From Eleginops maclovinus (taxonomy: Eukaryota; Chordata; Actinopteri; Perciformes; Eleginopidae), in NCBI RefSeq assembly GCF_036324505.1, contig NC_086354.1:21514707-21578706 (forward strand): a DNA stretch of 64,000 nt, written 5' to 3'. Positions within the stretch are counted from its first letter, which is position 1. Each line of letters opens with the position of its first letter. Shown here one piece after another: positions 53,601-64,000 of this stretch. Under the pieces are notes generated by a model. The model saw only the letters and a list, made by a program, of their open reading frames with translations, made no database searches and was not told where the DNA came from. A program made the position numbers and the translations under genes.

Positions 53601-56600
53601 GAAAGGTAAAAAACCTCATCATGGTTTGTAAGGTCTGGTAGTCGTCTCTTACCTTTGATGATGATTACCTTTTAAAATAAATTGCAATGTCTTCACTATA
53701 TTCTGCAATAACATATTGGCAGTAAACTCTCTCAGTCAAGTTTACATTTGTACTTTAAATTACTGACACAGGAAGCTTACACTTTTTGAAGGTTTTAGGG
53801 CCTCAGGTTGAATTCAAACCTGGGCCAGTCCGGTAAGGACTCAGTCTTTAATCATTGAGAGCCCCACTTTTATTTATATTTGTATTTAATATTTGTTTTT
53901 TTGTTTTAGAGAAAGAAATACCTCCTTTGAGACCAGCAAGAAGCATGGACTCCCTCAGCAACCCGCCCTATCCAAATGAAGGTAATCCTGTTTTTTCAGA
54001 ATGATGATGAACTATATTCCAAATCAACGGCAAAAGTCATATTTTGGATCAAATTGAACTTAAAAAACATTTTATTTGTCAATCTGCTTTATTCCAGGTT
54101 CCAGACGGTCCGGCCAGCGCCCTCCGTCCACCAACATGTCTACCCTCGTCACCTCCTCGCCGCAGTCTGGCTACGAGGTCCCTGGTTCCCCCGGGGCGAT
54201 AGGTGGCAGTGAATACGCCGTGACCTATCGCAGGGGAACGGGGTTGGTAAGCGGGGGCACGGGGACGCAGGGCACCTACACTTCCCTTGACCCTGAAGGT
54301 TTAGGACTCTCGGGAAACGAGACCGTGCAGTCCAGGTCTCCGGGACTCTCCACTAAAGACGGCCGAAGAGCAGCCATGCACATCACGGGGCCCACCATGG
54401 TGACCGTGCCCCTGCATATCACCTCTAACCTGGCATACGGGGTGCTGCAAGGTGGCGGAGACAGGGTCATTCACCGGGGCAGGGATAAGGAAGGAGGGGA
54501 CAGGGTGGAGGGTAAGGAGGGAGGAGAGAAGGGGGAGAGAAGGAAAGTAGAAGTATTGATAGGAAGGTTGAAGAAAAACAAAAGGTTGAGGAGCAGGGGA
54601 AAAATCACAGAGGGAAAGTGACGGACGGGGAGGAAGTGAGGGAAGCAAATGGGAAAATGGTGGCAGGAAGGAAGCGAGGAAGAAAAGAAAGACGAGGAGA
54701 AGGAGGAAGAGGAGCTGGGAGGTGAAGGTATGTCCAAAGAGCTACGAGCCAAAAGCGTGACCTCCATCCGCGAGGAAGACAATGCTGTTGATGATGAATA
54801 CATGGGTAAATTCAACCAACACATAAACCATAGAGGTTTATTTTCTTTATACCACATGATTCATAATCTAAGAGGGCTCGTCATCTAAGCCCATGCTTCC
54901 TTTACAGAAATGAAAGATGTGCGGTCAGCTGACTGTGAGTCAGAGGTGACTCAGCGTGCTGATGGTTGCGTGTTCGACGCTGCTGACGTCCTCAACTCAA
55001 CCCAAGAGAACGAGGATGACTACGAGATGTCCGGCTACGTTCAAGATAACTTTGAATTCCTGGACCAAATGGACTGCAGCGTCCTGGATCACATGGACTG
55101 CAGTGTGTCCTATCAGGTGGGTTAACCTTTGCACTTAGTGAAGGAAACTGGTGTTCAGTTGTGAAGAGTATATTGCTGAGCAAAACGTGTAAGGATAAAT
55201 ATTTGATATCCACTGAGCCTGTTCACCTCATTATCCAAAATCTAAGGGAACTATGCTATTGGCTTTCTAGGGAACCACAGTCATGCTGACTTTGAGGATA
55301 GTCCTTTTCCGTCGTTCTGTAAGCAACCATGATCTATCATATCATTGTGCTGCATAAGTAGTTGGTGACCTTGCTGAAGAGGCAACCTACAAGATCAAAA
55401 AGTGGCTAAAATGCCGGAAAATGTGTGGTTTTTCGACATATTTTTTATTACAGATCATTGTAAAGCTCAGTGATGACCAAATAACATTTCCTGTGACCAC
55501 TTTATTATAAAAGTCGACTTGTTTTTCAGCAGATAAATGCTTTTAATGTGAAGCAGCAGTAATAGGAAATGTTCGGTTTGCATTAGGAATTATTTAATAC
55601 AGATTTTTTGCTGGGGATGTTCAAACAGACATTCAGTATTTAAAATGTAATACATATTAATATTGCAATGTCTTAATCAGTGGGAAACACCTGATTTGGC
55701 TAGAGAAAGAAACTCTTTTGGAAAAAATAGAGGGAAAGTTTTTGTTCTCGAACTCCTTTCCTCATCCTGGTTTTTATCTTTGCCTCTCAGGTAAACGAGT
55801 TCTCCGTCGAGCCTCCTGGTCACTCAGACGATGAGTATGAAGTCATGGAGCAGGCTTGTCCTGCAGAGCTGCGGACAGACCTGCAGCAACAGAGCCCGAC
55901 AGAGATAAAACCAACGAGGCCACTCAGCATCGACTCCTACAACCGACACACTAAATCCCTCAGCCTGCCTTACCTGACCTCACCCATCCTCGGATTGGAG
56001 GATTCCTGCTCTGAAGAGGAGGCTGAAGCGGACGACAGCGACGATTACAGCAGTGACGAAGACGAGAGCATGTTCATCAAAAGCCTCCCCACTGATTTCT
56101 TTTTAAACAACTTGACCTTTGAAACAAAAACTGGTAAAGAGGAAGGTTCGGATGGAGTTCCTGAACACCAATCACAGAGCTGCACAGACAGAGGATCCCG
56201 GTCAATGCACTTTGGGTTTCCTACATGTGAAGAATCAGCTGCTGGAGATCTGGAGCAGGTAGAAGGGAAAGATGAAGGAGATAAAGATGGACTGCAAGAA
56301 AAGGAGATAACAAAAAAGGAAGAGGAAGATCAACAGGGAAGAGATCGTCTGGAAAACAATGGGCAAAGGTGAGACTGATTTTTAAATGATATTAGAACAC
56401 AATTTTAAGGCTGCTTTAACCAATTTAAATCACAATATAAACTAATGTTCCCCCTAACAATGAATGCTTGTTCAATGCGAGACCATGAAACTGTTTAAAT
56501 ATTGTGTACAGTGTTTAACTCCCATAAACATTTTATTTTTAAATCTCCAATATTACATTACGTGAATAAGTTAAATAAGTGTTCCATTTCCAAGTATAGG

Positions 56601-58210
56601 TTTAAAAAAATGTGCTTTTGGGTATAATTGTGCATTCATTTACACAGTCAGAACAATCAAAAGCAAATATAGAACTATTGTAAAAGTAAAAAAGAGGTTT
56701 TTGTAAACAAGAAATATAAATATACACACAAGGAAATGTAAAAAGAAGTGTAGTTTATTAGAATTGAAGAGCTCACTCGCCAATGATCTCTTTCTGTCTC
56801 TCATTCACCTGCAGCAAAAAGACAGAGGAGGATATCTTGGAGGATTCTCAGAGTGACGAAGAAGATCCTCCTTCTCCTTCTCCTCCTCTTCCTCCTCCTC
56901 CTCCCGAAGCATTATTACACTGCTGTGACGACTTTCCACCGCCCAGCGAGGAGGACTTTAGCATTATGGAGGAAGTGGACATGTTGGACAATGATCACCT
57001 TGATTCTCCTCCTAGTCAGGAAGTTCTTTATGCCACAGAGATAGAAACTGATGGTGCTTGTTTAGAGGAGTTCAGAGACTTTTCCGTAACAGAGAAGCCA
57101 ACGGAAGAGAGAGACAGTGATGAGGGAGAGGAAGGAGAGATTTACAAAGCGATAGAGAGTGAAGGTGAAGATATTGTAATGGAAATGAAAGAAAACGATG
57201 AGAGCAAAGCGGCAGAAAAAGTTCAGCAAGGCAATGAAGACGAAGAAATGCTGCAGAGAGGTGAGAAAGAGCAGGAAAGTGATATTTGTAGGTCAAGTAA
57301 GGAAATGTGGGCTGAACTTGAGGATGTTGTATGTGAACTGGTAGAGGATGAGGAGAGTAAACAGCTGGAGAACAAGGATGCAAGAGAGAGTGTGTCTGGG
57401 GAAGGTGATGTTGGAGAAGAGGAAGAGCAGGTGGAAGAGGTTTCAGGAAAGAAAACGGCTGAAGTGGATGAAGTACAGACAGAAGTCAGAGTAGAGGCAG
57501 AGGAGGAATCAATGGAGACGACTGATGAAAAACTCCCAGACACAGAAATGCAGCACGAGATGGAGGAAAAAGAAACAAACGTACCGAAGACAAGTGAACC
57601 GGAAGAAGGAATTCAAGGGAAACACGTCGTCAATGCTGAAGCACAGCGTCACGACAGAGAAGAAGTAACTTCAAAAGAGAACAATGACAAAGCTGATGAG
57701 CAACGTCAGGTGCAACAATGCATAGATAAACATCTTAAGGAGGTTAGGTGTCATGTAGAGGAAAGGAAAGAGGGTAGAAAGGGAGAGGAAAGTGACAGCA
57801 GCCTAGGAGGAGTAGGAAGGAAGATTGTCATCTCCAAAAATCCGAAGGTTTACCAAGTCAAAGCGGTGCCGGTGGTGCCTCCGAAGCCACAGCACTGCAA
57901 ATTCACGGCCCAGAATATCCGGCAGCAGCAGCAGCAGCAGCAGAAGGAGAGAAGAGACGCCTACAGAGAGAGAGAAAATGCGTCCAGAGCCGCAACAGAG
58001 CAGGACGGTGCTGGAGACAGTGAAGAAGAGAAAAGGGAGAAGCCATCACAAGAGAGGGAGAAGAGGAGGGACGGGGATGAGAGTAGAAACAGTCCTCTCA
58101 GCATGTGTTTTGACGAGGCCGTTGCTATTGCGACCATGAGGCGAGGAAAAGAGAAAGAGTGCGACAAGGAGAAGGAGAGGCAGAGGGATTGGGGAAATGA
58201 AGTCCAGTAA
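50651..58210 (+). CDS. arhgap30: Rho GTPase-activating protein 30
   Basis: RhoGAP that inactivates Rho-family GTPases at adhesion and actin sites. Coding exons: 50651-50738, 51599-51701, 51817-51961, 52146-52228, 52690-52797, 52954-53072, 53157-53322, 53508-53605, 53910-53981, 54098-54805, 54908-55116, 55791-56368, 56815-58210; about 1290 codons. The RhoGAP domain is about residues 17-215, with Arg52 (arginine finger) in GIYRLSG, then KAYFRELPNPLL and NLAIVWAPNLLRS. After it come KRKGSLKGRKWMSIFN, RPARSMDSLS, VPLHITSN, EFSVEPP, VVPPKPQ and FDEAVAIA, which line up in order with human ARHGAP30. The last exon is extremely Glu-rich. It ends soon after FDEAVAIA, so it lacks the last stretch of the human protein. 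Exon 54098-54805 has two in-frame stops (54619 and 54637) in a purine-rich stretch, so this part of the model is uncertain. Confidence 0.88.
53780..53873 (-). repeat. tRNA-derived SINE-like fragment
   Basis: On the minus strand, CTGGCCCAGGTTTGAATTCA followed by ACCTGAGGCCCT resembles the B-box and body of a common fish tRNA-derived SINE. It is intronic in arhgap30, just before exon 53910. Confidence 0.4.
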
Positions 58211-58830
58211 AGTCTCTCTTTCGAGTTTTTACCGTACAAACTATTTTTTTACTTGTAGCATAAATGGCTGTATTATTGTGATTGGAGGTATTGCCGCAGA
58301 TGCAATACTTAAGGCTGTTTGCTACCACACAAAACTTGTTCTGCAGGCAGGAAACTAGTAGGTTTTTAAATGTATATATATTTTTGTTTCTGGAGTCTGA
58401 AAACCATACAGAGTTGAGGAAATGGGGATGATATGCAACAAAGGCTGGACTCATAGTCAGCATTTGCTCACCAGGAAGCACATAAATCAATAGCTGCAGA
58501 TCTGTTTCTGCTAAAAACCAACATAGAGATGGAATTAAAGATGAAGTGCTGCTGTTAAAATATGACATGCATATCCCATAACTTTCATAGCTTATCTAGT
58601 CTGTAAAACGTTTATATTTTATTGTATCCAGCTCACCCTTTGTTTGCACTTGTCGTCCAGTTATATAACACATTGTATAGAGTATATGTAGAAATAAACA
58701 GTTTGCAAGTATATGGTTAAATTGTACATCTGGAAAAGCAGGGGTGATGAACTGAATGTACAATTTCTACAAATTATAATGTCTGCAAAATACATTTTTG
58801 GGGGATTATGTGAATAAAGGTAATAGTTTC
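58211..58830 (+). other. arhgap30: Probable arhgap30 3' UTR
   Basis: Follows the TAA stop. AATAAA motifs near 58692 and 58813 are candidate polyadenylation signals. No other gene was seen. Confidence 0.5.
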
Positions 58831-58999
58831 TAATATGGTGTCTGTCATTATTATTATTGGAACAAGTTACGTATTAATTACATAACGTGGCACTCAGATC
58901 CTCCAATGTCTTTCTTTTAGAAGTACTGTATCACACAAGAAATCTGGGGAGGCTGCTTTCTGTTCTTTTGTGGCCCCAAACTGTGGCTTTTAATTTGGA

Positions 59000-59160
59000 G
59001 TCATTTTAGTGGTATCACTGATCATGTTTTGTGGTTCTGTGATAACTCTTTCTGTCTTTTTACAACTTCTTTTAATTATGTTCTTCGCTTAGACTGCATC
59101 TTGCATGAAAGGTGCTTTATAAATAAAGTGTATTATTATTAGAGTGTATTATTATTATGA
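59000..59160 (+). repeat. L2-like LINE 3' tail
   Basis: GAAAGGTGCTTTATAAATAA followed by AAGTGTATTATTATT is the characteristic 3' end of L2-type retroposons. The upstream part is too short to show coding sequence. It lies between arhgap30 and zf3. Confidence 0.55.
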
Positions 59161-59451
59161 TGTAACAGGGTTTCCAGATACAAAATTAAACTTTAAATTC
59201 ACTATTGTTTTCTGGTTTAGAATTTGTTTTACGTGTCTTTAAAGTCAAATGTAGGAAAATAATGGTCCCTTTTATTTGAATGTTTCTCTGTGTAATTTTT
59301 AATTTTAACAAAAAGATGATCCATAAACTTAACCAAATAGATAATATACTGTTTATGCATCGTGTGTTTGTTTAGGTGGTAGAAGTAGGAAGAGACAGAC
59401 TTGAGAGGATTTGTAGTTCACGTTCATTAGAAGAGTTACGACAGTTGCCAT

Positions 59452-59512
59452 TTACGTCACATCCCCCCTCGACATTTTCCCGGAAGTAAACCAAAATAAA
59501 ACCTCTCGAAAG
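59452..59512 (+). promoter_or_regulatory. Candidate zf3 promoter and non-coding first exon
   Basis: A CRE-like TTACGTCA (59452-59459) and an ETS-type CCGGAAGT (59480-59487) precede a splice donor CTCGAAAG|GTAATT at 59512. The acceptor TTTGCAG at 59597 then places the ATG one base into the next exon. CRE plus ETS sites without a TATA box are common for broadly expressed genes. Confidence 0.45.
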
Positions 59513-59598
59513 GTAATTCGCCAAACAGCAGAAGCCCCAGCGCTTTTAATAAAGCTTGACGTTTTTATTTTCCTTGGTTTTCATCCTCCCTTTGCAGG

Positions 59599-61493
59599 AT
59601 GTCTTTCCCCTCCTCTTTCGGTTCGCAGGTTTCCGCCATCATGGATGTGTTGGCGAAAGCTGCAGTCACAGAAATAACGAAGCTGGTGGAGGAGGGGAGT
59701 GTGGTGTTCAGGCTGGAGATGTGTCGGAGGGACGGGGAGATCCAGGAGCTCAAGAGAAGTTTAAAGCTCATGGAGGTGGAGCTCTCTAAAGCCCAAGAAG
59801 CAGTCAACACCCGGGCAATAATAGAGGAGAAACAGGAGCCAACAGCAGCCGGGAACCAGGTCCCTCGAACAGGTGAGCAACATCTGGAGAGAAGCACCGC
59901 ACCAAAGTTAATTCACAAAAACTCCAATTCTGATTTTGTATTGCTATAAACAACAGTTATTGCGTTAAGGAACATACATTATGATCAGTTACGGATTTGT
60001 TTGGTCTTCTGTTAAATTTGGCTTCAAAATATATCCAATATTTTAATAAATCAGACCGTATTCATTTATTTTTTATCACATGGAATTTGTTGGTCATTGA
60101 TTTGTGTTTTTATTTGGTCTATTAATTCCCAAACTCAAAGTACAACATCTTGGATAATGATGTTGGATGACTGACTTTTAGAAGTGGAAAACGTTACTCA
60201 AGTAAAAATAGAAACGTTTTATCTTCAAAATATTCTTAAAGTACCAAAAGTAAAAGTAGTCATGCAGGTGAGTAAATCTACTTAGTTACTTTACACTGCT
60301 TCTGACGTTTTAGATAAGGGCAGCATCTGTTTTATATGTCCATGATGTTTGTGTGTACAGTATGTACATTTTTGGGCGTTTCTATCCAGATGTTTTATGC
60401 ACAATTTGCAGGTGGATGGAAAAGCAAAAATGTTTTCTTACTTTGTCGACTTGCATTCCTGGAGTAAAATGTATGTCTACCTGCCATATTTATTTTGGTT
60501 GCAGATGAACAAGAAAATCAGGAAACATGTAGAGTGTATCTGGACCCGAAGTCTGCTCATTCCCTGTGCGACCCGGGACACGTAACAGAGGAGATCCACG
60601 ACATGAAGCCAGCGGTGAAACACGAGCCTGCAGAGGGACCCTCCGCCCATGAATCAACAGACAACTCTGTACCAGCACCCATTTGCTTTGAGGCGCGAGA
60701 GCCAGATGACATGATTTGGCCTCTTCCTGCTTGCAGCATGTTTGATAAAAGCTCTGTTGCTATGCAGCAGAACATGCAGATTTCCCCCCCTGAAAGTGAG
60801 CAATATGCTGCTCACAGAAACACAGAAAGCTCCTATAACTCGTCATCAGCTGCAGCAGAGGACATGGCAGGTGGTTCTTTAAACCTGCCCATAAAAGTAG
60901 AGGTAGAGACTCGACCTATGTGCATGGGAAGTACGGCTGCTCATAATGAGCAGTTCACACATGCTCCACATCCTGCATTCAGTCAGGATCAGTGTTTGCA
61001 GTCTGCTTCACAACATGCCGGGCCATCACTAGCCCCGCCTCATGCTCAGAGGTCCACAGCAGATACATTAGGATCACACACAGAGGGTCACATCCTCAAT
61101 ATAAACAACCAGAGAGCAAAAAGGCTCATGAATGTGTGGAGAACAAATCAGAAACTGTTCATCTGCTCGGTCTGCAACAGAGGTTTCCCTCGCAAGTCTC
61201 AGCTAGAGGTGCACATGGCCTCCCACCAGGCTTTTAAACCCTACCGGTGCCTCGAATGCGGGAAATCTTTCACCCAGAAGACCCGGCTGAAGACGCACCA
61301 AAGCGTCCACACGGGGGAGAGGCCGTACAGCTGCAAGATCTGCGGCAAGATGTTTTCGAGGCAGGACAACTGCCTGAGACACGAGCGGTTCCACAGCGGG
61401 CTGAGGCCGTACAGCTGTGCACAGTGTGGTAAAAGCTTCACTGTGCTGGGTAACCTCAAAATACATCAAGAGATTCATCTGCAAGGAAGATAG
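59599..61493 (+). CDS. C2H2 zinc-finger protein with four fingers (zf3)
   Basis: Two coding exons, 59599-59872 (ends phase 1 at ACAG|GTGAGC) and 60505-61493 (acceptor GGTTGCAG), about 420 residues. The start follows an intron acceptor by one base. The N-terminal module reads FGSQVSAIMDVLAKAAVTEI, then an acidic turn, RLEMCRRD and EIQELKRSLKLMEVE, which is helical and heptad-like. The long middle is disordered-looking, with candidate SUMO-type motifs (VKHE, IKVE). Four C2H2 fingers lie at about 310-332, 338-360, 366-388 and 394-416, with linkers QAFKP, TGERP and SGLRP; only the second linker is near canonical. Probable sequence-specific nuclear regulator. Its first exon is most similar to that of zf4, which follows on the same strand, so they look like tandem duplicates. 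Confidence 0.88.
60182..60300 (+). repeat. Short Tol2-like hAT fragment in the zf3 intron
   Basis: GTTACTCAAGTAAAAATAGA, AAGTACCAAAAGTAAAAGTA and TTAGTTACTTTACACTGCTT are typical of the end of a Tol2-like non-autonomous element. Only about 120 bases remain. Confidence 0.55.
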
Positions 61494-62640
61494 CGCTCAG
61501 AAGAGAGTTTACATCATGTACTTTGACAGATTAAATGCATTTAATACACGCATAAAGTGTAAATGTTGCATTTAAGGGTGGTACACGCATAAAGTGTAAA
61601 TGTTGCAAATCATGGGTGAGGAACATTTCGATGGTTTTATTTCAGCAATTGCTCTAAACAATGTACTGCATTTTGTGCTGACATGATGTTGCCCAACCTA
61701 ACCTGAAATTCATAATAGCCCAAACTCCCTCTGTGTCATAGTAAAGGGAGTGTGGGTAAGTGCCTTTGTAATAACTATACTGTAGTAACTACTTGTGTTT
61801 TAAATTAACATATAATTTGAATTCATCTCAAGATAGTATTAGTTTTTTTCCCCTGCTGGATTTTTACACTTTTATACATTTAAAATGATTCCCACACGTT
61901 CTTGAGAATATTGTGAGATTTTTAATTTGAGAGGAAAATGTGACTCTGGGGTGTTTTTGAAAATAGACACGGGTCATTGAAAATGCTTGAATTTGTATAT
62001 TTTTTGGAACGATAAAATGTTTTTCTTTCACTTGATGTTAGTATAAAGGCTTCCTCCCGCTGTCTGCATGTGTCTCCTCGCAGTCACGTCACACACATCT
62101 TCCTTAAAGATGGACTTTACCTTAATTTGTGTCTAAAACTATGCAATGTTGGGTGTGTAAATTTGATGGAATTGGGCCTTAAAGGTACTTAAAAAGTCCT
62201 TTAGTTGGATGATTTAGAAGGTGTCTTAACCCTGATATAAAATAATATCAAATTCTTTAAAAAAAACCTTTAAAATAAGTACTAATATGACGTTATGTAT
62301 TATATGCCTGCTTATTTTTCCAAACATGTTTGATTATGTTACATATTTGTACCATGATGAATGTATTTAATTTATATTTAATTTACCTTTTTCTTATCTT
62401 TGATTTGATAATGACTTTTCGGTTATGAGTTAATAAACATGGTTGAATGAAATAATATTCTATTGGGAGATAGAACATGTCTTTAATAAATAAAGTATGT
62501 CAGTGGTCTGAAACAGTCCGCAATACATCATTCTTTTACTTTGTAGGATCATTAATGCATGGATTAGTTCCTCTATTATACTATTTAAATACTACATAGA
62601 ATAGCACAGTGAAAGAGATAACCTTATCTCTTTGTGTATG
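61494..62640 (+). other. Probable zf3 3' UTR and spacer
   Basis: No coding signal. It contains a 26-base direct duplication at 61545 and 61582, and AATAAA motifs at about 62422 and 62480 that could end the zf3 transcript. Confidence 0.45.
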
Positions 62641-62661
62641 AAAAAAGAAAAGGTCTGACCT

Positions 62662-62730
62662 CGGAAGTGCCTCGGTAAAATGCGGTGCGCATTTCCGCCT
62701 GGCTTTACGGTATTTAATCACTTCCGTAAA
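62662..62730 (+). promoter_or_regulatory. Candidate zf4 promoter
   Basis: Two ETS-type sites in opposite orientation (CGGAAGT at 62662-62668 and ACTTCCG at 62720-62726) and an inverted repeat TTTACGG/CCGTAAA (62704-62710 and 62724-62730) lie 210-280 bases before the zf4 ATG in a CpG-containing patch. Confidence 0.4.
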
Positions 62731-62937
62731 GCGAGAACTTGTGTTTATTCTTTGTAGCAATTAGCTCCTGCTGTTAGCTGCACATTTAAACCTGAAATAG
62801 CTGCAGCTTATGCACGGTTATCTGCTTCAGCAATGGCCTGTTTCGGTTAGCTAAGCCGACCGTATTACCCTCACGTCCCTTGTTTTAACTTCAGGCTTCC
62901 CCGACACTTTGGTGGCTTGTTTTTTTGTTTAATCACA

Positions 62938-63175
62938 ATGTTGACCAGCGTTGCTCTTGGGGCTCAGATTGCCTCCATAGTCGATGCCTTGTCCAAAGCA
63001 GCCGTGACGGAGATCTCCAGAGTGCTGGAGGAAGGCTCGGTGGTGGCGAGGCTGGAAATGTGTCAGCGTGAAAATGAGATCAAGAAGCTGAAGAGCAACA
63101 TCCAGTTTCTGCACAGCGAGCTGAGATCCCTGCAGGAGAGTGTGACCCTGAGAGCAGACACCCAGAGAGCAGAGG
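62938..63175 (+). CDS. First coding exon of another zinc-finger-family gene (zf4, partial)
   Basis: One exon of 79 codons plus one base, ending in phase 1 at AGAGG|GTAAGA. ATG 62938 was chosen because it aligns the protein with the other members; an in-frame ATG exists at 62917. The sequence (AQIASIVDALSKAAVTEI, EEGSVVARLEMCQRE, EIKKLKSNI) is the shared N-terminal module and is closest to zf3. No finger exon is visible before the window ends, so the C2H2 part is inferred. A weak acceptor at 63940 would add 17 codons and then a stop at 63991; that is probably not the true continuation. Confidence 0.75.
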
Positions 63176-63224
63176 GTAAGATATTTACATGAAACACACT
63201 TTATTCATTGTGTTGACCTGCGAT

Positions 63225-63693
63225 CAGAGGTGGGAGAAGTACTTAAGTAAAAGCAGAAGTACCAGAGTTTAGGAATACTCTGCTTCAAGTAAAAGTCCTC
63301 CATTTAAATGTTACTTAAAGTACCAAAATTAAAACTCATTGTTTGATTGGTCAATTTCAGAATAATATCTCTGATATGTTTTGTAATGATTGATCATTAA
63401 AGTGTTCAGAGCTGGTGAAGATGCAGATAGTTTGAATGGCTTTATGTACTGCAGGGTATCTGCTGGATTTACTCCAGGTGAACTAAAGTCTGATTTAAGG
63501 GCTGATTATATTTACCATCATTAATCCAAATCTGCCTAGCAACTAAAGGTAAAAAATAAATGTAGTGGAGGAAACGTACTAGATTTACCCTGAATTGTAG
63601 TGGGGTAGAAGTAAAAAGGAGCACAACATGGAAATACTCAAGTAAAGTACAGGTACCTCAAAATTGAACATAAGTACAGTACTAATTCAAAGA
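63225..63693 (+). mobile_element. Tol2-like hAT MITE in the zf4 intron
   Basis: Begins CAGAGGTGGGAGAAGTACTT, the CAGAGGTG end of Tol2-like hAT elements, with AAGTAAAAGT repeats. Its internal blocks are nearly identical to the copy at 12450-12924. The right end stops within the terminal TACTTAAGTA-like region and is incomplete. No transposase. Confidence 0.75.
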
Positions 63694-64000
63694 GGAGGAC
63701 ATGGTTTCTTGGGGATGGGAACACACATCTCTGTTTTCTTGACACCCATCTGACCTTTGTTTTTGCCTTTTAAGGATTTAACGTCCCCTTTTATTTTTTT
63801 CTCCTGTTTTATTCAGTCCTTCGTTGGTATTAAGTGATCATTTTAATCACAAAGCCATGTGTTAATCTGGTTTTTACCTTGGATAGTATTGTTTGTATTT
63901 GTAAATTGTCTGTATTCTTCTCATCCTGCCGGTGCTGCAGCACCTCTTTTCACCCTCTGCCTGAAACCAGAGCCCAGAACTTTGGGATCTTAGCCTTTGC
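63694..64000 (+). other. Window end, zf4 intron
   Basis: Non-coding sequence with pyrimidine tracts. An acceptor-like GGTGCTGCAG ends at 63940, but the frame after it closes at 63991 with no donor. No firm exon. Confidence 0.4.

Noticed and set aside
54301..54857. Minus-strand Pro/Ser-rich open frames
   Set aside because: Antisense shadows of the GA-rich arhgap30 exon.
50651..58210. arhgap31 instead of arhgap30
   Set aside because: The RhoGAP domain alone cannot decide, but VPLHITSN, EFSVEPP, VVPPKPQ and FDEAVAIA in order, plus linkage to nectin4, favour arhgap30.

Overview
The window is nuclear DNA from a ray-finned fish, probably a percomorph teleost. Coding sequence is split into short exons with GT-AG introns. 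Long CA/GT microsatellites and fish-type DNA transposon and retroposon fragments lie between the exons. No prokaryotic, viral or organellar gene was seen. Protein identities come from motif recognition without a database search. Exon borders were read from splice consensus and phase continuity.

Layout: (1) 597-9204, plus: the 3' two thirds of nectin4, a cell-adhesion receptor; its first Ig domain lies left of the window. (2) 11174-13222, minus: a two-finger C2H2 zinc-finger gene (here zf1), convergent with nectin4. (3) About 14.7-44.3 kb, plus: tesk2, a dual-specificity kinase with a GC/CCAAT promoter, a non-coding first exon and 12 coding exons. (4) 46183-47893, minus: a three-finger C2H2 gene (zf2). 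(5) About 50.3-58.8 kb, plus: arhgap30, a Rho GTPase-activating protein with 13 coding exons. (6) 59599-61493, plus: a four-finger C2H2 gene (zf3). (7) From 62938, plus: the first coding exon of another member (zf4); its remaining exons are not identified and probably lie to the right.

nectin4, tesk2 and arhgap30 all have links to adhesion and actin control: a junctional receptor, a family of cofilin kinases and a Rho-family GAP. Their proximity does not prove co-regulation. NECTIN4 and ARHGAP30 are neighbours in human 1q23.3, so this is the same ancestral block, here with tesk2 and zinc-finger genes placed between them.

The most notable pattern is that all four zinc-finger genes start with the same kind of exon: about 60 aligned residues with a core like LAKAAVxEI, then an acidic turn, then a heptad-like RLEMxR...EIxxLK segment. 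In all four genes that exon ends in phase 1. It looks like a modular N-terminal domain, comparable in position to SCAN or KRAB in other vertebrates, that I cannot match to a named family. Other points worth checking are a two-stop interruption in arhgap30, Tol2-like hAT fragments just behind the shared exon, and a hAT element with a perfect 8-bp target duplication.
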